Shown here: in pieces, positions 1 through 8,573 of the stretch
How positions within the stretch are numbered: position 1 is the stretch's first letter
How the letters are laid out: the number at the start of each line of letters is the position of its first letter
NCBI GenBank assembly: GCA_903824665.1
Contig: CAIJXT010000019.1
Coordinates: 245,815-309,814 of the forward strand
Source of the DNA: an uncultured Bacteroidota bacterium
GTDB taxonomy: Bacteria > Bacteroidota > Bacteroidia > Chitinophagales > Chitinophagaceae
Length of the DNA stretch: 64,000 nt
Direction of reading: 5' to 3'
Notes under the pieces: model-generated
Told to the model about the DNA's origin: nothing
Seen by the model: only the letters and a program-made list of their open reading frames with translations
The model's database searches: none
Position numbers and translations under genes: made by a program

Positions 1-1
1 A

Positions 2-88
2 GCTCGTGTGCCTGTTAAAAAAATCAAACCAAGTCCGGGCGATGGCATGCAATATTTCACGGCCATAAAAACCATCAATGGGTTCTGA
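2..88 (+). CDS. possible C-terminal end of a protein cut by the window start
   Basis: An open frame runs from the window edge for 28 codons to a TGA at 86-88. It reads ARVPVKKIKPSPGDG followed by MQYFTAIKTINGF. The composition looks protein-like and it ends just before the convergent response regulator, but the stretch is too short to prove coding or assign a family. Another frame is also open for about 21 codons here. Confidence 0.25.
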   Translation, partial: ARVPVKKIKPSPGDGMQYFTAIKTINGF

Positions 89-111
89 AAAAAATACCAT
101 TGCTGGTGTTT

Positions 112-756
112 CTAATCAATGTATCCAAGCTGGATACCCTTTTTTATCAGCGCACCTACATTTTTTACGCCCAGCTTGGTGAGCATGCTGAGCCGGTAAT
201 AATCTATTGTGCGTTTGCTGACAGATATTTTTTCAGCTATTTGCTGGCTGGTCATATCCTGAGATATGTACCGTAACACTTCCTTTTCGCGTTCAGAGAG
301 TACCGGACCTGCCGACATCTGTTTTTTCGCCTGCAACGTATCCTGCTTCACCTTTTCCTGAAGCGAGGTTTCGAGATAAGGCTGGCCACTGTGCAGGATG
401 CGTATCGCGTTGATCAGAATATGCTCGCTGGTAGTTTTTAGCATGTAGCCATGCACCCCTTTGCGAAGCATCGTCTTTATGTAGAAGAGGTTGTCCTCAT
501 TAGTGAGTGCGAGTATCTTAATGTCGGGGTACTGTGTTCGAACAATTTGCACTAGCTCATCACCTGCCATCCCCGGCATGTGTATATCCAGCACCAGCAC
601 CTCCGGCATCTTGTGGGTGAGGCCGGCAAGCAATTCCCGGCCATTGCTGTAGCTACCTACCAGCTCCATATCCGCATTATTTTTCAATATCATCTTCAGC
701 CCGGAAATGACAAGCGGATGGTCGTCGGCGATGGCTATTTTTATTTTGATACGCAT
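112..756 (-). CDS. NarL/LuxR-family response regulator
   Basis: Two-component response regulator, cytoplasmic, expected to bind DNA when phosphorylated. From the ATG at 756 (214 aa) it has a receiver domain with the acidic pair in IADDHP, the phospho-acceptor Asp in VLVLDIHMPG (about residue 57), the switch Thr in LALTNE and the Lys in GYMLKTTS. A C-terminal LuxR-type helix-turn-helix follows (LSEREKEVLRYIS then SQQIAEKISVSKRTIDYYR). An in-frame start ten codons upstream at 786 is possible, but MRIKIKIAIADDHP is the usual receiver beginning. It lies 44 nt downstream of the histidine kinase on the same strand, so the two are very probably one operon and a cognate pair. The target genes are unknown; the divergently placed fibre-like triplet is the obvious candidate by position only. 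Confidence 0.93.
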   Translation of the reverse strand: MRIKIKIAIADDHPLVISGLKMILKNNADMELVGSYSNGRELLAGLTHKMPEVLVLDIHMPGMAGDELVQIVRTQYPDIKILALTNEDNLFYIKTMLRKGVHGYMLKTTSEHILINAIRILHSGQPYLETSLQEKVKQDTLQAKKQMSAGPVLSEREKEVLRYISQDMTSQQIAEKISVSKRTIDYYRLSMLTKLGVKNVGALIKKGIQLGYID

Positions 757-800
757 TGGGAAAAACGATTTTTCTGAAAGAAACAACTTAATGCCACTAT

Positions 801-2738
801 CTATTGCTGATCTGGCAATTCTACAATTACGGTGGTACCCTTGCCTGCAGAGGACTCAATAGTAAGATGTGCCCCCATGCTGCTGACACGGGTACGAATA
901 TTGCTGAGCCCCAGTCCGTGAGCACTCCGCTGCACGTCGAAACCGACACCATTGTCCTCTACACTTGCTACGAGCTTGTTGTGGGTGTGCATTAACTGTA
1001 CCAGTACCTTTGTTGCCCTGGCATGTGCTACCACATTCTTAACGAGTTCCTGTATGATCCGGTAGAGATTCAGCTTATCGCCGGCGGTGAGGGCATCAAA
1101 ATCGCCGAATGACTGAAAATCGACACTCAGGTGTTCGTTTCCGCTCGCTACACTAAAACAGAACGTTCTTACCGCATCGGGCAGCGACTGTTGCAGCAAC
1201 ACATCGGGCATAAGATTGTGTGCAGTTTTCCGTATTTCCTCGCCCATGTCACCGAGTATCGCCATCGCATCTTTGTAAGCCCTTGTTTCCGTAATAGCCT
1301 GATTTTCGTGATGTAGTGAGCTCAGGCGCATCATAGAGGCACTAAGCATACCACCGATACCATCATGAAGGTCCCTCGCAATACGGGAACGTTCCTGATC
1401 GCTGGCCTGAACTGCAGCATGCAAAACCGCAATTCTATTTTCTTTCTCCCGCGATCGCTGTTTGTGCATCATTTGCAGTAAAATGGTTCCGGATAAAATG
1501 ATAAGCAATATCAGCCCACCGGATACAGAAATCATCATGATATTCTTCCGCGCAATTTTATTTTTTTGTGCTTCAATCACCAATCGGCTCTGAGTCAGCT
1601 GTTTGTCTTTTTCGGCCATGTGAAACTTCCATTCCAGCCGATTTACCTCGGCGGCTTTTTCAACGATTGCAGCGGTTTCAATCAAACGCACCAGAGTATC
1701 AGAATAGTCTGCAGTCGCTTTAAACTCACCCAAACTCCGGCAAATCTGAACGAGCAGCCTGAATTCGTCAACATTATTGGTAGTGATCCCAAGATCTTTT
1801 CCTTTCTGCACAGATTTTTCAAGTGTAGTACGCGCCTCCTGGTAACGCCCAAGTGCATAGAGCGTTTTTGCAATACCATAAGATGAGTAATAACAAATAA
1901 ACTGGTAATCATCGCTACATTTTGCCGTGTCCATAGAAGACCGGAAACAAGTCAGTGCTTCCTGATGTTGTCCAGAGTCGAGATATGCCATACCCAGCTC
2001 TTCGAGCACCTCTCCCTCCAGAAAATATAATTTGTGCTTTCTGCAGAGTTGCTGTGACTCTAAAAGACACAAAAACGCACTATCGAGTTTGCCTGCTTCA
2101 CGAAACTTACCGCCTTTGTTATTGAGCACGGTAATGAGTTGGCGGTATCGTTGATGTTGGCGTGCTGCATTTTCTGCCAAATCGAGGTAGTGGCGGACTT
2201 CCCGGGGTTGGCCGAGCGTGTAATAAATACTTGAAAGCAAATTATACGTTTCAACGACATATTGGTTGCATCTCGATGTGTTACACCGGGCCGCCGGAAC
2301 TAAAGCTTTATAGCAATATTCAGCAGCTTGCGTAATATCACCCATCACCGTGTAAGTGTTTGCGATGTTATAGTAGGATGCAGCACTGTCCTCCCCATCT
2401 GAACAGTAGGGCAAGGATTTGATAAAAAAATCTAACGCCCTGGCGAAGTCTGCCTGCGAGTAGTAAATAATGGCTGTATTTACCTGACAATTGTGCATAC
2501 CAAGCGAATATTGGGCATCGGCACTGCGTTGAAAAGCGATGCCCAGCAAAAAAATGCCACTATCTGTATTGGAGTGCCTGCATCCTTCCCTTATTAGTCT
2601 GTTGATGCTGCCTGTATCGGTCCCCGGTTTGAAACTAAGACCCCGTGCATCACACGTCATTCTGCCCACCAAAAGAAGAATTGTAAAAAGTGAATACAAG
2701 AACATCTTTTGCAAATAGATCGGACGATGTGGCATCAT
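801..2738 (-). CDS. TPR-containing sensor histidine kinase (HisKA_3 / NarX type)
   Basis: A 645-residue membrane sensor kinase. A hydrophobic N-terminus (residues 12-30) looks like a signal peptide, placing about 370 residues of tetratricopeptide-like helical repeats (roughly 45-350) in the periplasm. A short coiled segment, one transmembrane helix (about 401-424) and a cytoplasmic kinase core follow. The dimerisation/phosphotransfer motif is RSRIARDLHDGIGG with His458 as phospho-acceptor. The ATPase domain shows the N box (ELVKNVVAHA, Asn568), the G1 box (DNGVGF, about 595) and GLGLSNIRTRV (about 608). This TPR-TM-HisKA_3 layout is common in Bacteroidota; the TPRs probably sense a peptide or partner protein, but the signal is not visible. 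Translation could also begin at Met12 (2705). It is upstream of, and presumably phosphorylates, the NarL-type regulator. Confidence 0.93.
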   Translation of the reverse strand: MMPHRPIYLQKMFLYSLFTILLLVGRMTCDARGLSFKPGTDTGSINRLIREGCRHSNTDSGIFLLGIAFQRSADAQYSLGMHNCQVNTAIIYYSQADFARALDFFIKSLPYCSDGEDSAASYYNIANTYTVMGDITQAAEYCYKALVPAARCNTSRCNQYVVETYNLLSSIYYTLGQPREVRHYLDLAENAARQHQRYRQLITVLNNKGGKFREAGKLDSAFLCLLESQQLCRKHKLYFLEGEVLEELGMAYLDSGQHQEALTCFRSSMDTAKCSDDYQFICYYSSYGIAKTLYALGRYQEARTTLEKSVQKGKDLGITTNNVDEFRLLVQICRSLGEFKATADYSDTLVRLIETAAIVEKAAEVNRLEWKFHMAEKDKQLTQSRLVIEAQKNKIARKNIMMISVSGGLILLIILSGTILLQMMHKQRSREKENRIAVLHAAVQASDQERSRIARDLHDGIGGMLSASMMRLSSLHHENQAITETRAYKDAMAILGDMGEEIRKTAHNLMPDVLLQQSLPDAVRTFCFSVASGNEHLSVDFQSFGDFDALTAGDKLNLYRIIQELVKNVVAHARATKVLVQLMHTHNKLVASVEDNGVGFDVQRSAHGLGLSNIRTRVSSMGAHLTIESSAGKGTTVIVELPDQQ

Positions 2739-2968
2739 TGGATTTTGAAAATTAACAGAGAAGAAGTTGGGGCGAAAATATAACCGTAATGATTTAAAAA
2801 ACTGGTAATTGTACTAAATCTGATAAATATATAGCATATAATTTTACCCTGCAAGACCAGATACTTCAGGCAACACAATAAAAAGTAACAAGGGATGTAA
2901 CCTGAAGAGATGGTTAGCAGAACGCACTAGTCAAAATACCAAGCGCGACAATGATTAAAACAACAGAC

Positions 2969-4306
2969 ATGAAGCAATCATCACTATTCGCAATTTGCCT
3001 GTCCGCAATGTTCATTTACAATCCGGGGCAAATCAAAGGGCAGGGTATGGCTGTAAACGCCACCGGCGCACCGGCACACAACTCAGCCCTACTTGACGAG
3101 AGCTCTACCACTCAGGGTATGCTGATACCACGCATGACCGCGGCCCAACGTACGATTGTAAGCAGCCCGGCAACAGGCCTGGTCGTGTACCAGACGGATG
3201 GTTCGAGCGGATTCTATTATTACAATGGCACTGCATGGGCCGCACTGGGCGGCGGCGCACCATCTGGAGCAGCTGGTGGCGACCTTACTGGCACCTATCC
3301 CAATCCTACGCTGGCTACATCCGGGGTTACGGCCGGAAGCTATGGCACAGCTACAGCAAATCCGGTGGTTACAACCGATACGAAAGGTCGCATCACTACG
3401 GCAACAACTGTACCACTGTTCAACAATTCCGGTACAACCGCAACAGTCTTGCACGGCAACGCCGCAGGTGCGCCTTCATTTGCTGCGGTGAACCTTTCAA
3501 CGGATGTGACGGGCAATATGCCGGTTACGAACATGAACTCAGGCACAGCAGCATCGTCGGCTACCTTCTGGAGGGGGGACGGCACATGGGCTTCTCCAAC
3601 GGCAGCACCCTCAGGGGCAGCCGGAGGCGACCTGACCGGCACCTACCCCAATCCTACGCTTGCCGCGACGGGGGTTACAGCGAACACCTACGGCTCTGCT
3701 ACAAATGTGCCTGTGATAGCGGTGGACGCAAAGGGAAGAACGACTTCAGTCACCAGCACAGCGGTAGCTATCCCGGCATCGGCCATTACATCCGGTACTA
3801 TCGGTACAGCCCGCCTGGGCTCGGGAACAGCTAACACATCCTCGTATCTTGCCGGCAACAACACATGGGTTACGCCCTCGGGGTCTGGCGGCGGGTACAT
3901 GTGGAGTGGCCAGATTCAGGTTGGCAATAATGCGGTATGCTATGGGAGTTTTTGTTCAATGAACAATACTGGCGTAACCGTCACTACGGGTTTGAACGCG
4001 GTGACGTATGTTGCGCCCTTTGCTTTTACTATCAACAAATTTTACGTCAATGGTTACACGCGGGGCTCAGGCACCGCCAATGCCACTTTCACCGGCACGA
4101 TATACATCAACGATGTTGCTACTTCGCTGTCTGTACAATTTACGCTGACCTCATCTGTAGCCGGAACAGCAGGTACCTCTGTGGTGCAGGATGCAACGCA
4201 TACGGCTTCTGTGGCTGCCGGCGACCGAATATACATTGTCTGGAATGATAGCGCGCCATCTAATGGCTATCAGGCCGGAGCAAACTGGATGATACATGGA
4301 TTTTGA
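2969..4306 (+). CDS. secreted tail-fibre-like protein, copy 1 of tandem triplet
   Basis: Exported protein of unknown function, 445 aa from the ATG at 2969; that start gives the same length as copy 2 and a standard signal peptide ending near KGQG (an ATG at 2951 adds six residues). After MAVN comes a module frequent in Bacteroidota surface proteins ([20 protein letters not shown]). Two stalk modules follow, each with [14 protein letters not shown] and an SGVTA/TGVTA-Y segment, separated by [11 protein letters not shown]. That wording is typical of phage tail fibres. The last about 135 residues form a domain shared by all three copies, with [31 protein letters not shown] and a terminal W-x-IHGF. 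No T9SS tail or lipobox is visible. Inference: a trimeric fibre with a C-terminal head, released or held at the cell surface. The low-complexity Gly/Thr/Ala/Ser stalk is GC-richer than flanking DNA. Confidence 0.8.
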   Translation: MKQSSLFAICLSAMFIYNPGQIKGQGMAVNATGAPAHNSALLDESSTTQGMLIPRMTAAQRTIVSSPATGLVVYQTDGSSGFYYYNGTAWAALGGGAPSGAAGGDLTGTYPNPTLATSGVTAGSYGTATANPVVTTDTKGRITTATTVPLFNNSGTTATVLHGNAAGAPSFAAVNLSTDVTGNMPVTNMNSGTAASSATFWRGDGTWASPTAAPSGAAGGDLTGTYPNPTLAATGVTANTYGSATNVPVIAVDAKGRTTSVTSTAVAIPASAITSGTIGTARLGSGTANTSSYLAGNNTWVTPSGSGGGYMWSGQIQVGNNAVCYGSFCSMNNTGVTVTTGLNAVTYVAPFAFTINKFYVNGYTRGSGTANATFTGTIYINDVATSLSVQFTLTSSVAGTAGTSVVQDATHTASVAAGDRIYIVWNDSAPSNGYQAGANWMIHGF

Positions 4307-4386
4307 CTCATTGGGTGAAGACTCCCACATACAGTAGTAGTGCTCAAATTATATGTACAAACTCAAAAACGAAATCAGATAAGTCT

Positions 4387-5724
4387 ATGAAAAATAGTCT
4401 GCTCATCGCAATCAGTATCTCGGTGCTGCTTATGCAATACCCGGGCAGCGCCGCTGCACAAGGGATGGCCGTAAATACATCAGGTGCAGAGGCGCATAAT
4501 TCGGCCATACTGGATGTCAGCTCCACCACACAGGGTATGCTGATGCCCGTGATGACCAGTGCACAGCGCGTAGCCATCACCAGCCCTGCAACGGGCTTAT
4601 TAGTATACCAGAGTGATGGCACTGCCGGATTTTATTTTTATGATGGCAGTGCATGGACGACATTGAACGGAGGACCCCCATCAGGCCCTGCAGGTGGCGA
4701 CCTGACCGGCACCTACCCCAACCCATTGCTGGCAGCATCTGGTGTTACTGCCGGTACCTATGGGTCGGCCACCAGCCATGCAGTACTGACCACGGACACC
4801 AAGGGTAGGATAACAACAGCTAGCACGGTACCAGTATTCAACAACACCGGCACGACCACAACAGTATTGCATGGCAACGCCTCTGGCGCGCCCACATTTG
4901 GTGCGGTGAGCCTGTCTGCAGATGTAAGCGGAAATCTGCCGGTGACCCGGCTCAACAGCGGCACCGGAGCTAGTTCATCGACCTTCTGGCGTGGTGATGG
5001 CACATGGTCAGCACCATCTGGCGCTCCCAGTGGATCAGCGACTGGTGACTTGGCAGGCACCTACCCAAATCCTACTCTGGCCGCATCGGGCGTGACGGCT
5101 GCCACCTACGGATCGGCATCTGTGACCCCGGTTGTAACGGTAAACAATAAAGGCCAGATAACCTCAGCCACCAATACACCAATCGCCATTTCAGGGTCTG
5201 CAATTGTATCAGGCACTGTTGCCACAGCACGTCTGGGTTCTGGCACTGCATCAGCTACCAGTTACCTGCGGGGAGACAATACCTGGGTGACACCAACGGC
5301 GGGCGGATACGTATGGACAGGGGGACAGAACATCTTCAATACGGCCGTCAGCTACGGCAATTTCTCTGCATTCAACGCTTTCGCCGGCGGTGTGTCGAAT
5401 GTAACGCTACGTCCCCAGGTAACGCTTGTGGCTCCGGTTGCATTTACAATTGACAAGTTTTATGTAAACGGCTATACCCGCGGCTCCGGAACAGGTCCGA
5501 CAACGTGTACCGGCACAATCTATGTAAATGATGCTCCTACGGCTGTTACCGTTTCATTCACCATAAACTCAGGAACGACCGGCACCCCTGCATCGTCGAA
5601 TACCCATGATGTGACGCACACGGCATCGGTTGCTGCCGGCGACCGCATCTATATTGTATGGACAAACGACTCACCTGCTGCCGGATATCAGGCAGCGGCT
5701 ACATGGGCTATTCATGGATACTAA
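4387..5724 (+). CDS. secreted tail-fibre-like protein, copy 2 of tandem triplet
   Basis: Paralogue of the preceding gene, 445 aa. The ATG at 4387 starts a clean signal peptide (MKNSLLIAISISVLLM, cleavage near AAAQG). An in-frame ATG at 4303 would overlap the previous stop codon and put 28 polar residues ahead of the signal peptide, so I reject it. The order is the same as in copy 1: [21 protein letters not shown], a Y-Q-S-D-G-T-A-G-F-Y-F-Y segment, two [10 protein letters not shown] / [10 protein letters not shown] stalk modules with [11 protein letters not shown] between them, then the C-terminal domain with [38 protein letters not shown] and a terminal W-A-IHGY. It lies 80 nt after copy 1 with no terminator hairpin seen between them, so co-transcription is likely. 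Function unknown. Confidence 0.8.
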   Translation: MKNSLLIAISISVLLMQYPGSAAAQGMAVNTSGAEAHNSAILDVSSTTQGMLMPVMTSAQRVAITSPATGLLVYQSDGTAGFYFYDGSAWTTLNGGPPSGPAGGDLTGTYPNPLLAASGVTAGTYGSATSHAVLTTDTKGRITTASTVPVFNNTGTTTTVLHGNASGAPTFGAVSLSADVSGNLPVTRLNSGTGASSSTFWRGDGTWSAPSGAPSGSATGDLAGTYPNPTLAASGVTAATYGSASVTPVVTVNNKGQITSATNTPIAISGSAIVSGTVATARLGSGTASATSYLRGDNTWVTPTAGGYVWTGGQNIFNTAVSYGNFSAFNAFAGGVSNVTLRPQVTLVAPVAFTIDKFYVNGYTRGSGTGPTTCTGTIYVNDAPTAVTVSFTINSGTTGTPASSNTHDVTHTASVAAGDRIYIVWTNDSPAAGYQAAATWAIHGY

Positions 5725-5834
5725 AGAAGTGGCTACGACAACCCAGAACTAGCATTATACATAAACAGCTAACCGGAAAACCCACTATGGCAAATCGGTA
5801 TACAGCTGTTGATCAAAACTAAAAAACAGAAGAA

Positions 5835-7178
5835 ATGAGTACTACTTTACGAATCGCAGGCAGCATGGTGGCATTGGTGATGTTGATAGCCGGTAGGGTA
5901 AGCGCACAAGGAATGGCGGTGAATGGCACCGGTGCCGCGGCTGACAATTCTGCAATACTGGATGTAAGCTCCACTACACAGGGAATGCTGGTTCCACGCA
6001 TGACTGCTGCCCAACGCACTGCTATTGGCAGTCCGGCTACCAGCCTGCTGGTGTTTCAGACCGATGGCACGCCTGGCTTTTACTTCTATGATGGCAGCAC
6101 CTGGATGTCTTTGGGAGGCGGTGCACCGGCAGGAACAGCGGGAGGCGACCTGACGGGTACATATCCCAATCCATCGCTGGGAACAACAGGTGTCACAGCT
6201 GGCACATATGGCAGCGCAGCCGGTCATAGCGTACTCACCGCAGATACAAAGGGCCGGGTAACAACGGCAAGCACGATAGCTGCCTTTAACAACACAGGCT
6301 CAACAACTACAGTGCTGCACGGCAATGCCACCGGCAGCCCGGCGTTCGGTGCAGTAAACCTGGCAACAGAAGTAACCGGCAATCTCCCGGTCAATAATCT
6401 GAACAGTGGCACTTCCGGCACGTCTGCCACATTCTGGCGCGGGGATGGCACATGGGCAGCACCAACCGCCACACCAGGTGGCAGTGCAGGTGGAGACCTT
6501 GCTGGAACCTACCCCGGACCTACGCTCTCCACCTCAGGAGTAACCGCCGGCACCTACGGCAGCGCATCCTTCATGCCACAACTGACGGTTGATGCCAAGG
6601 GAAGGATCACATTTGCGCTCAATGCAGCTTCTGTTGCCATTGCAGCATCGGCAATAACATCAGGTATTATCAACACTGCCCGCGTCGGCTCCGGAGCGGC
6701 AAGCAGCTCCACCTACCTCCGAGGCGACGGTACGTGGGTACCGCTACCGGGCGCCGGCACCGGCTATCTTTGGTCAGGCGGACAGGGCATAAATAATGTG
6801 AGCAGCAGTTATGGTGCATTTGGTGGCATCAACAGCACACCCGTTACCATAGCCGCAGCAAACAAAGTGCAGGTGACTTTTATCGCTCCTTTCAACTTCA
6901 CAATAGATAAATTTGTCATCAACGCCTTTACCCGCACCACGGCTGGAACAGCCGCCGCCAACTATACAGGCACCGTATACATAAATGACGCTCCCACCGC
7001 AGTGACCGTTTCTTTTACCATCAACTCGAATGTAGTGGGCGCAGCAGCAACATCTGTTGTGAATGACATCACGCATACTGCGGCTGTAACGGCCGGAGAC
7101 CGGGTGTATGTAGTATGGACAGACAGTAACACAACGGGATACCAGGGCGGTATTTCCTGGTCTATACATGGATTCTAA
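5835..7178 (+). CDS. secreted tail-fibre-like protein, copy 3 of tandem triplet
   Basis: Third paralogue, 447 aa, with a signal peptide ([20 protein letters not shown], cleavage near VSAQG) followed by [17 protein letters not shown]. It keeps [21 protein letters not shown], two [13 protein letters not shown] / [13 protein letters not shown] modules, [11 protein letters not shown], and the C-terminal domain with [40 protein letters not shown] and terminal W-S-IHGF. The C-terminal part is most like copy 2 in wording. A 110-nt gap separates it from copy 2. As with the others, no sorting tail is recognisable, so surface display or release must use another route or the shared C-terminal domain. 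I cannot tell whether the ligand is a glycan, a surface or another cell. Confidence 0.8.
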   Translation: MSTTLRIAGSMVALVMLIAGRVSAQGMAVNGTGAAADNSAILDVSSTTQGMLVPRMTAAQRTAIGSPATSLLVFQTDGTPGFYFYDGSTWMSLGGGAPAGTAGGDLTGTYPNPSLGTTGVTAGTYGSAAGHSVLTADTKGRVTTASTIAAFNNTGSTTTVLHGNATGSPAFGAVNLATEVTGNLPVNNLNSGTSGTSATFWRGDGTWAAPTATPGGSAGGDLAGTYPGPTLSTSGVTAGTYGSASFMPQLTVDAKGRITFALNAASVAIAASAITSGIINTARVGSGAASSSTYLRGDGTWVPLPGAGTGYLWSGGQGINNVSSSYGAFGGINSTPVTIAAANKVQVTFIAPFNFTIDKFVINAFTRTTAGTAAANYTGTVYINDAPTAVTVSFTINSNVVGAAATSVVNDITHTAAVTAGDRVYVVWTDSNTTGYQGGISWSIHGF

Positions 7179-7404
7179 CTGCTTACCTTTTCCAATTCAA
7201 TGCCAGCCCCTACCCTACACAACCGTACAACGTGAACTGCGAGCCGGTAAGGCTATGCCGCAAAAACTGCCAGCTAATACCATTGCTACCAAAACGGTTA
7301 TTAACGCTTTGTGCAAAAAAACTGTGCTTTGTTTCTGCTGGCACTGCCTTGCACAGTAAATCTAGGCTGCACATTTTTACTACATTCGCACAGACTTAGT
7401 GCTT

Positions 7405-7932
7405 ATGCGGTATATATTTTTTCTTGCCCTTTCTTTGTTGTTATTGCTTTCATCATGTCACCGCAAGCTGCACAGGCAGCAGCGCGCTGCGCGCAACAAA
7501 ATAACGACGGAAGAGTATATAGCTATGTACAAGAAGATAGCCCGCAAGGAAATGAAAAAGCATGGTATTCCGGCATCTATCACATTGGCACAGGGCATAC
7601 TGGAATCGGGTAGCGGCAATAGTGAACTGGCCCGCAAAGCCCGCAACCACTTTGGTATAAAATGCACCGCTGACTGGAATGGAAAAACGTATCATGTGGA
7701 TGATGACAAACCCAACGAGTGCTTTCGCCGGTATAAGCATGTCGAAACGTCTTTTCATGACCATTCTGAATTCCTGAAACGCAAACGCTACAGCAGCCTT
7801 TTTGATCTGGACCGGGACGACTACGAAGGATGGGCTAAGGGCCTAAAGAAAGCAGGTTACGCCACCAATCCGAAGTACCCCCAACTGCTCATCAACCTGA
7901 TAGAAAAACACAAGCTATATAAGTATGACTAA
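7405..7932 (+). CDS. lipoprotein glucosaminidase (FlgJ/LytG-like peptidoglycan hydrolase)
   Basis: Predicted endo-beta-N-acetylglucosaminidase of the mannosyl-glycoprotein (GH73) family acting on peptidoglycan glycan strands. From the ATG at 7405 (175 aa) a lipoprotein signal peptide ends in LLSSC (Cys18), so the enzyme should be membrane-anchored and face the periplasm or surface. The GH73 core begins with MKKHGIPASITLAQGILESG, where Glu68 is the expected catalytic acid, followed by NHFGIKCT and the conserved ARNHFG-type segment, then FRRYKHVETSFHDHSEFL and GWAKGLKKAGYATNPKYP. This is a single catalytic domain with no LysM repeats. A GTG at 7399 is an alternative start. It overlaps the next gene by eight bases, implying translational coupling. 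Confidence 0.9.
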   Translation: MRYIFFLALSLLLLLSSCHRKLHRQQRAARNKITTEEYIAMYKKIARKEMKKHGIPASITLAQGILESGSGNSELARKARNHFGIKCTADWNGKTYHVDDDKPNECFRRYKHVETSFHDHSEFLKRKRYSSLFDLDRDDYEGWAKGLKKAGYATNPKYPQLLINLIEKHKLYKYD

Positions 7933-8524
7933 CTGCCTGGATATAGTACGGAATGGAATATTGTTGCTGATCATCATAGGCATGCACACACAGGCATGGG
8001 CGCAGAAAGGCAAAAAAGGCAGTAAAGAAAAGGTACCGGTATTCAACTATGTGATCGATGACCCGATGGATAAATTCGGACGGGAGCCTGTACCGCCAGA
8101 TGTAGTACATACCGTGCTGATGCCTGATTTTTATAAACGCGGCGAACAAGTGGCAGGGGACACGGTGCTGAAATACGAGTGCTTTGACGCTGCTAACGAG
8201 CCGATCGACCCCGACACAATGCGTGATCATACTCACCTACGATATGTATCGCTGATACAGCGGTATACCAATGCCGGGCATACCTATAAAGATCAAAGCG
8301 GCAAGTCACTTCCTCTACCCACTGAAAAGATCATTTACCGGTATGACAAGACCGGCGTGGACAAATGGTTCAGCATAAATTATGCAAACAACAAACCGGC
8401 TGTACTACAGGAGTTTGCAAGTGAAATAGTGCGCTCAGACAGCTCAAGAAAAATAGACCCGGCCAGGGGCAATTACATAATAACCGTGTACAACTATTAC
8501 AAAGTTGTCAGGGTAAACAACTGA
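7925..8524 (+). CDS. secreted protein of unknown function
   Basis: A 199-residue protein whose start codon lies inside the end of the glucosaminidase gene (8-nt overlap), so it is probably co-expressed with it. A hydrophobic segment at residues 10-25 ending in AWAQ looks like a signal peptide. The mature part starts with a lysine-rich stretch (QKGKKGSKEK) and then has mixed, soluble-looking sequence with many Tyr/Asp residues and a C-terminal NYIITVYNYYKVVRVNN. I recognise no family. The coupling suggests a periplasmic or outer-membrane role connected with cell-wall turnover, but that is inference only. Confidence 0.75.
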   Translation: MTNCLDIVRNGILLLIIIGMHTQAWAQKGKKGSKEKVPVFNYVIDDPMDKFGREPVPPDVVHTVLMPDFYKRGEQVAGDTVLKYECFDAANEPIDPDTMRDHTHLRYVSLIQRYTNAGHTYKDQSGKSLPLPTEKIIYRYDKTGVDKWFSINYANNKPAVLQEFASEIVRSDSSRKIDPARGNYIITVYNYYKVVRVNN

Positions 8525-8573
8525 CAGGAATTTTCGTAAGGCAACAGTATAGCGGCAACAAGTCTTGTAAGCG

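Noticed and set aside
3089..3834. Long antisense and alternate-frame open frames across the fibre-like genes
   Set aside because: They are by-products of the GC-rich Gly/Thr/Ala repeats in the real frame and have no protein-like features.
4303..4386. Upstream extension of the second fibre-like gene overlapping the first gene's stop
   Set aside because: It puts 28 polar residues ahead of a clean signal peptide; the start at 4387 gives the same length as the paralogue.
2969..7178. Prophage remnant because of tail-fibre wording
   Set aside because: No other phage genes (terminase, capsid, integrase) are nearby, and all three proteins have signal peptides.
7338..7353. Sigma-54-like TGGCAC ... 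TTGCA before the glucosaminidase gene
   Set aside because: The GG and GC elements are separated by nine bases instead of ten, and sigma-54 is strict about spacing.
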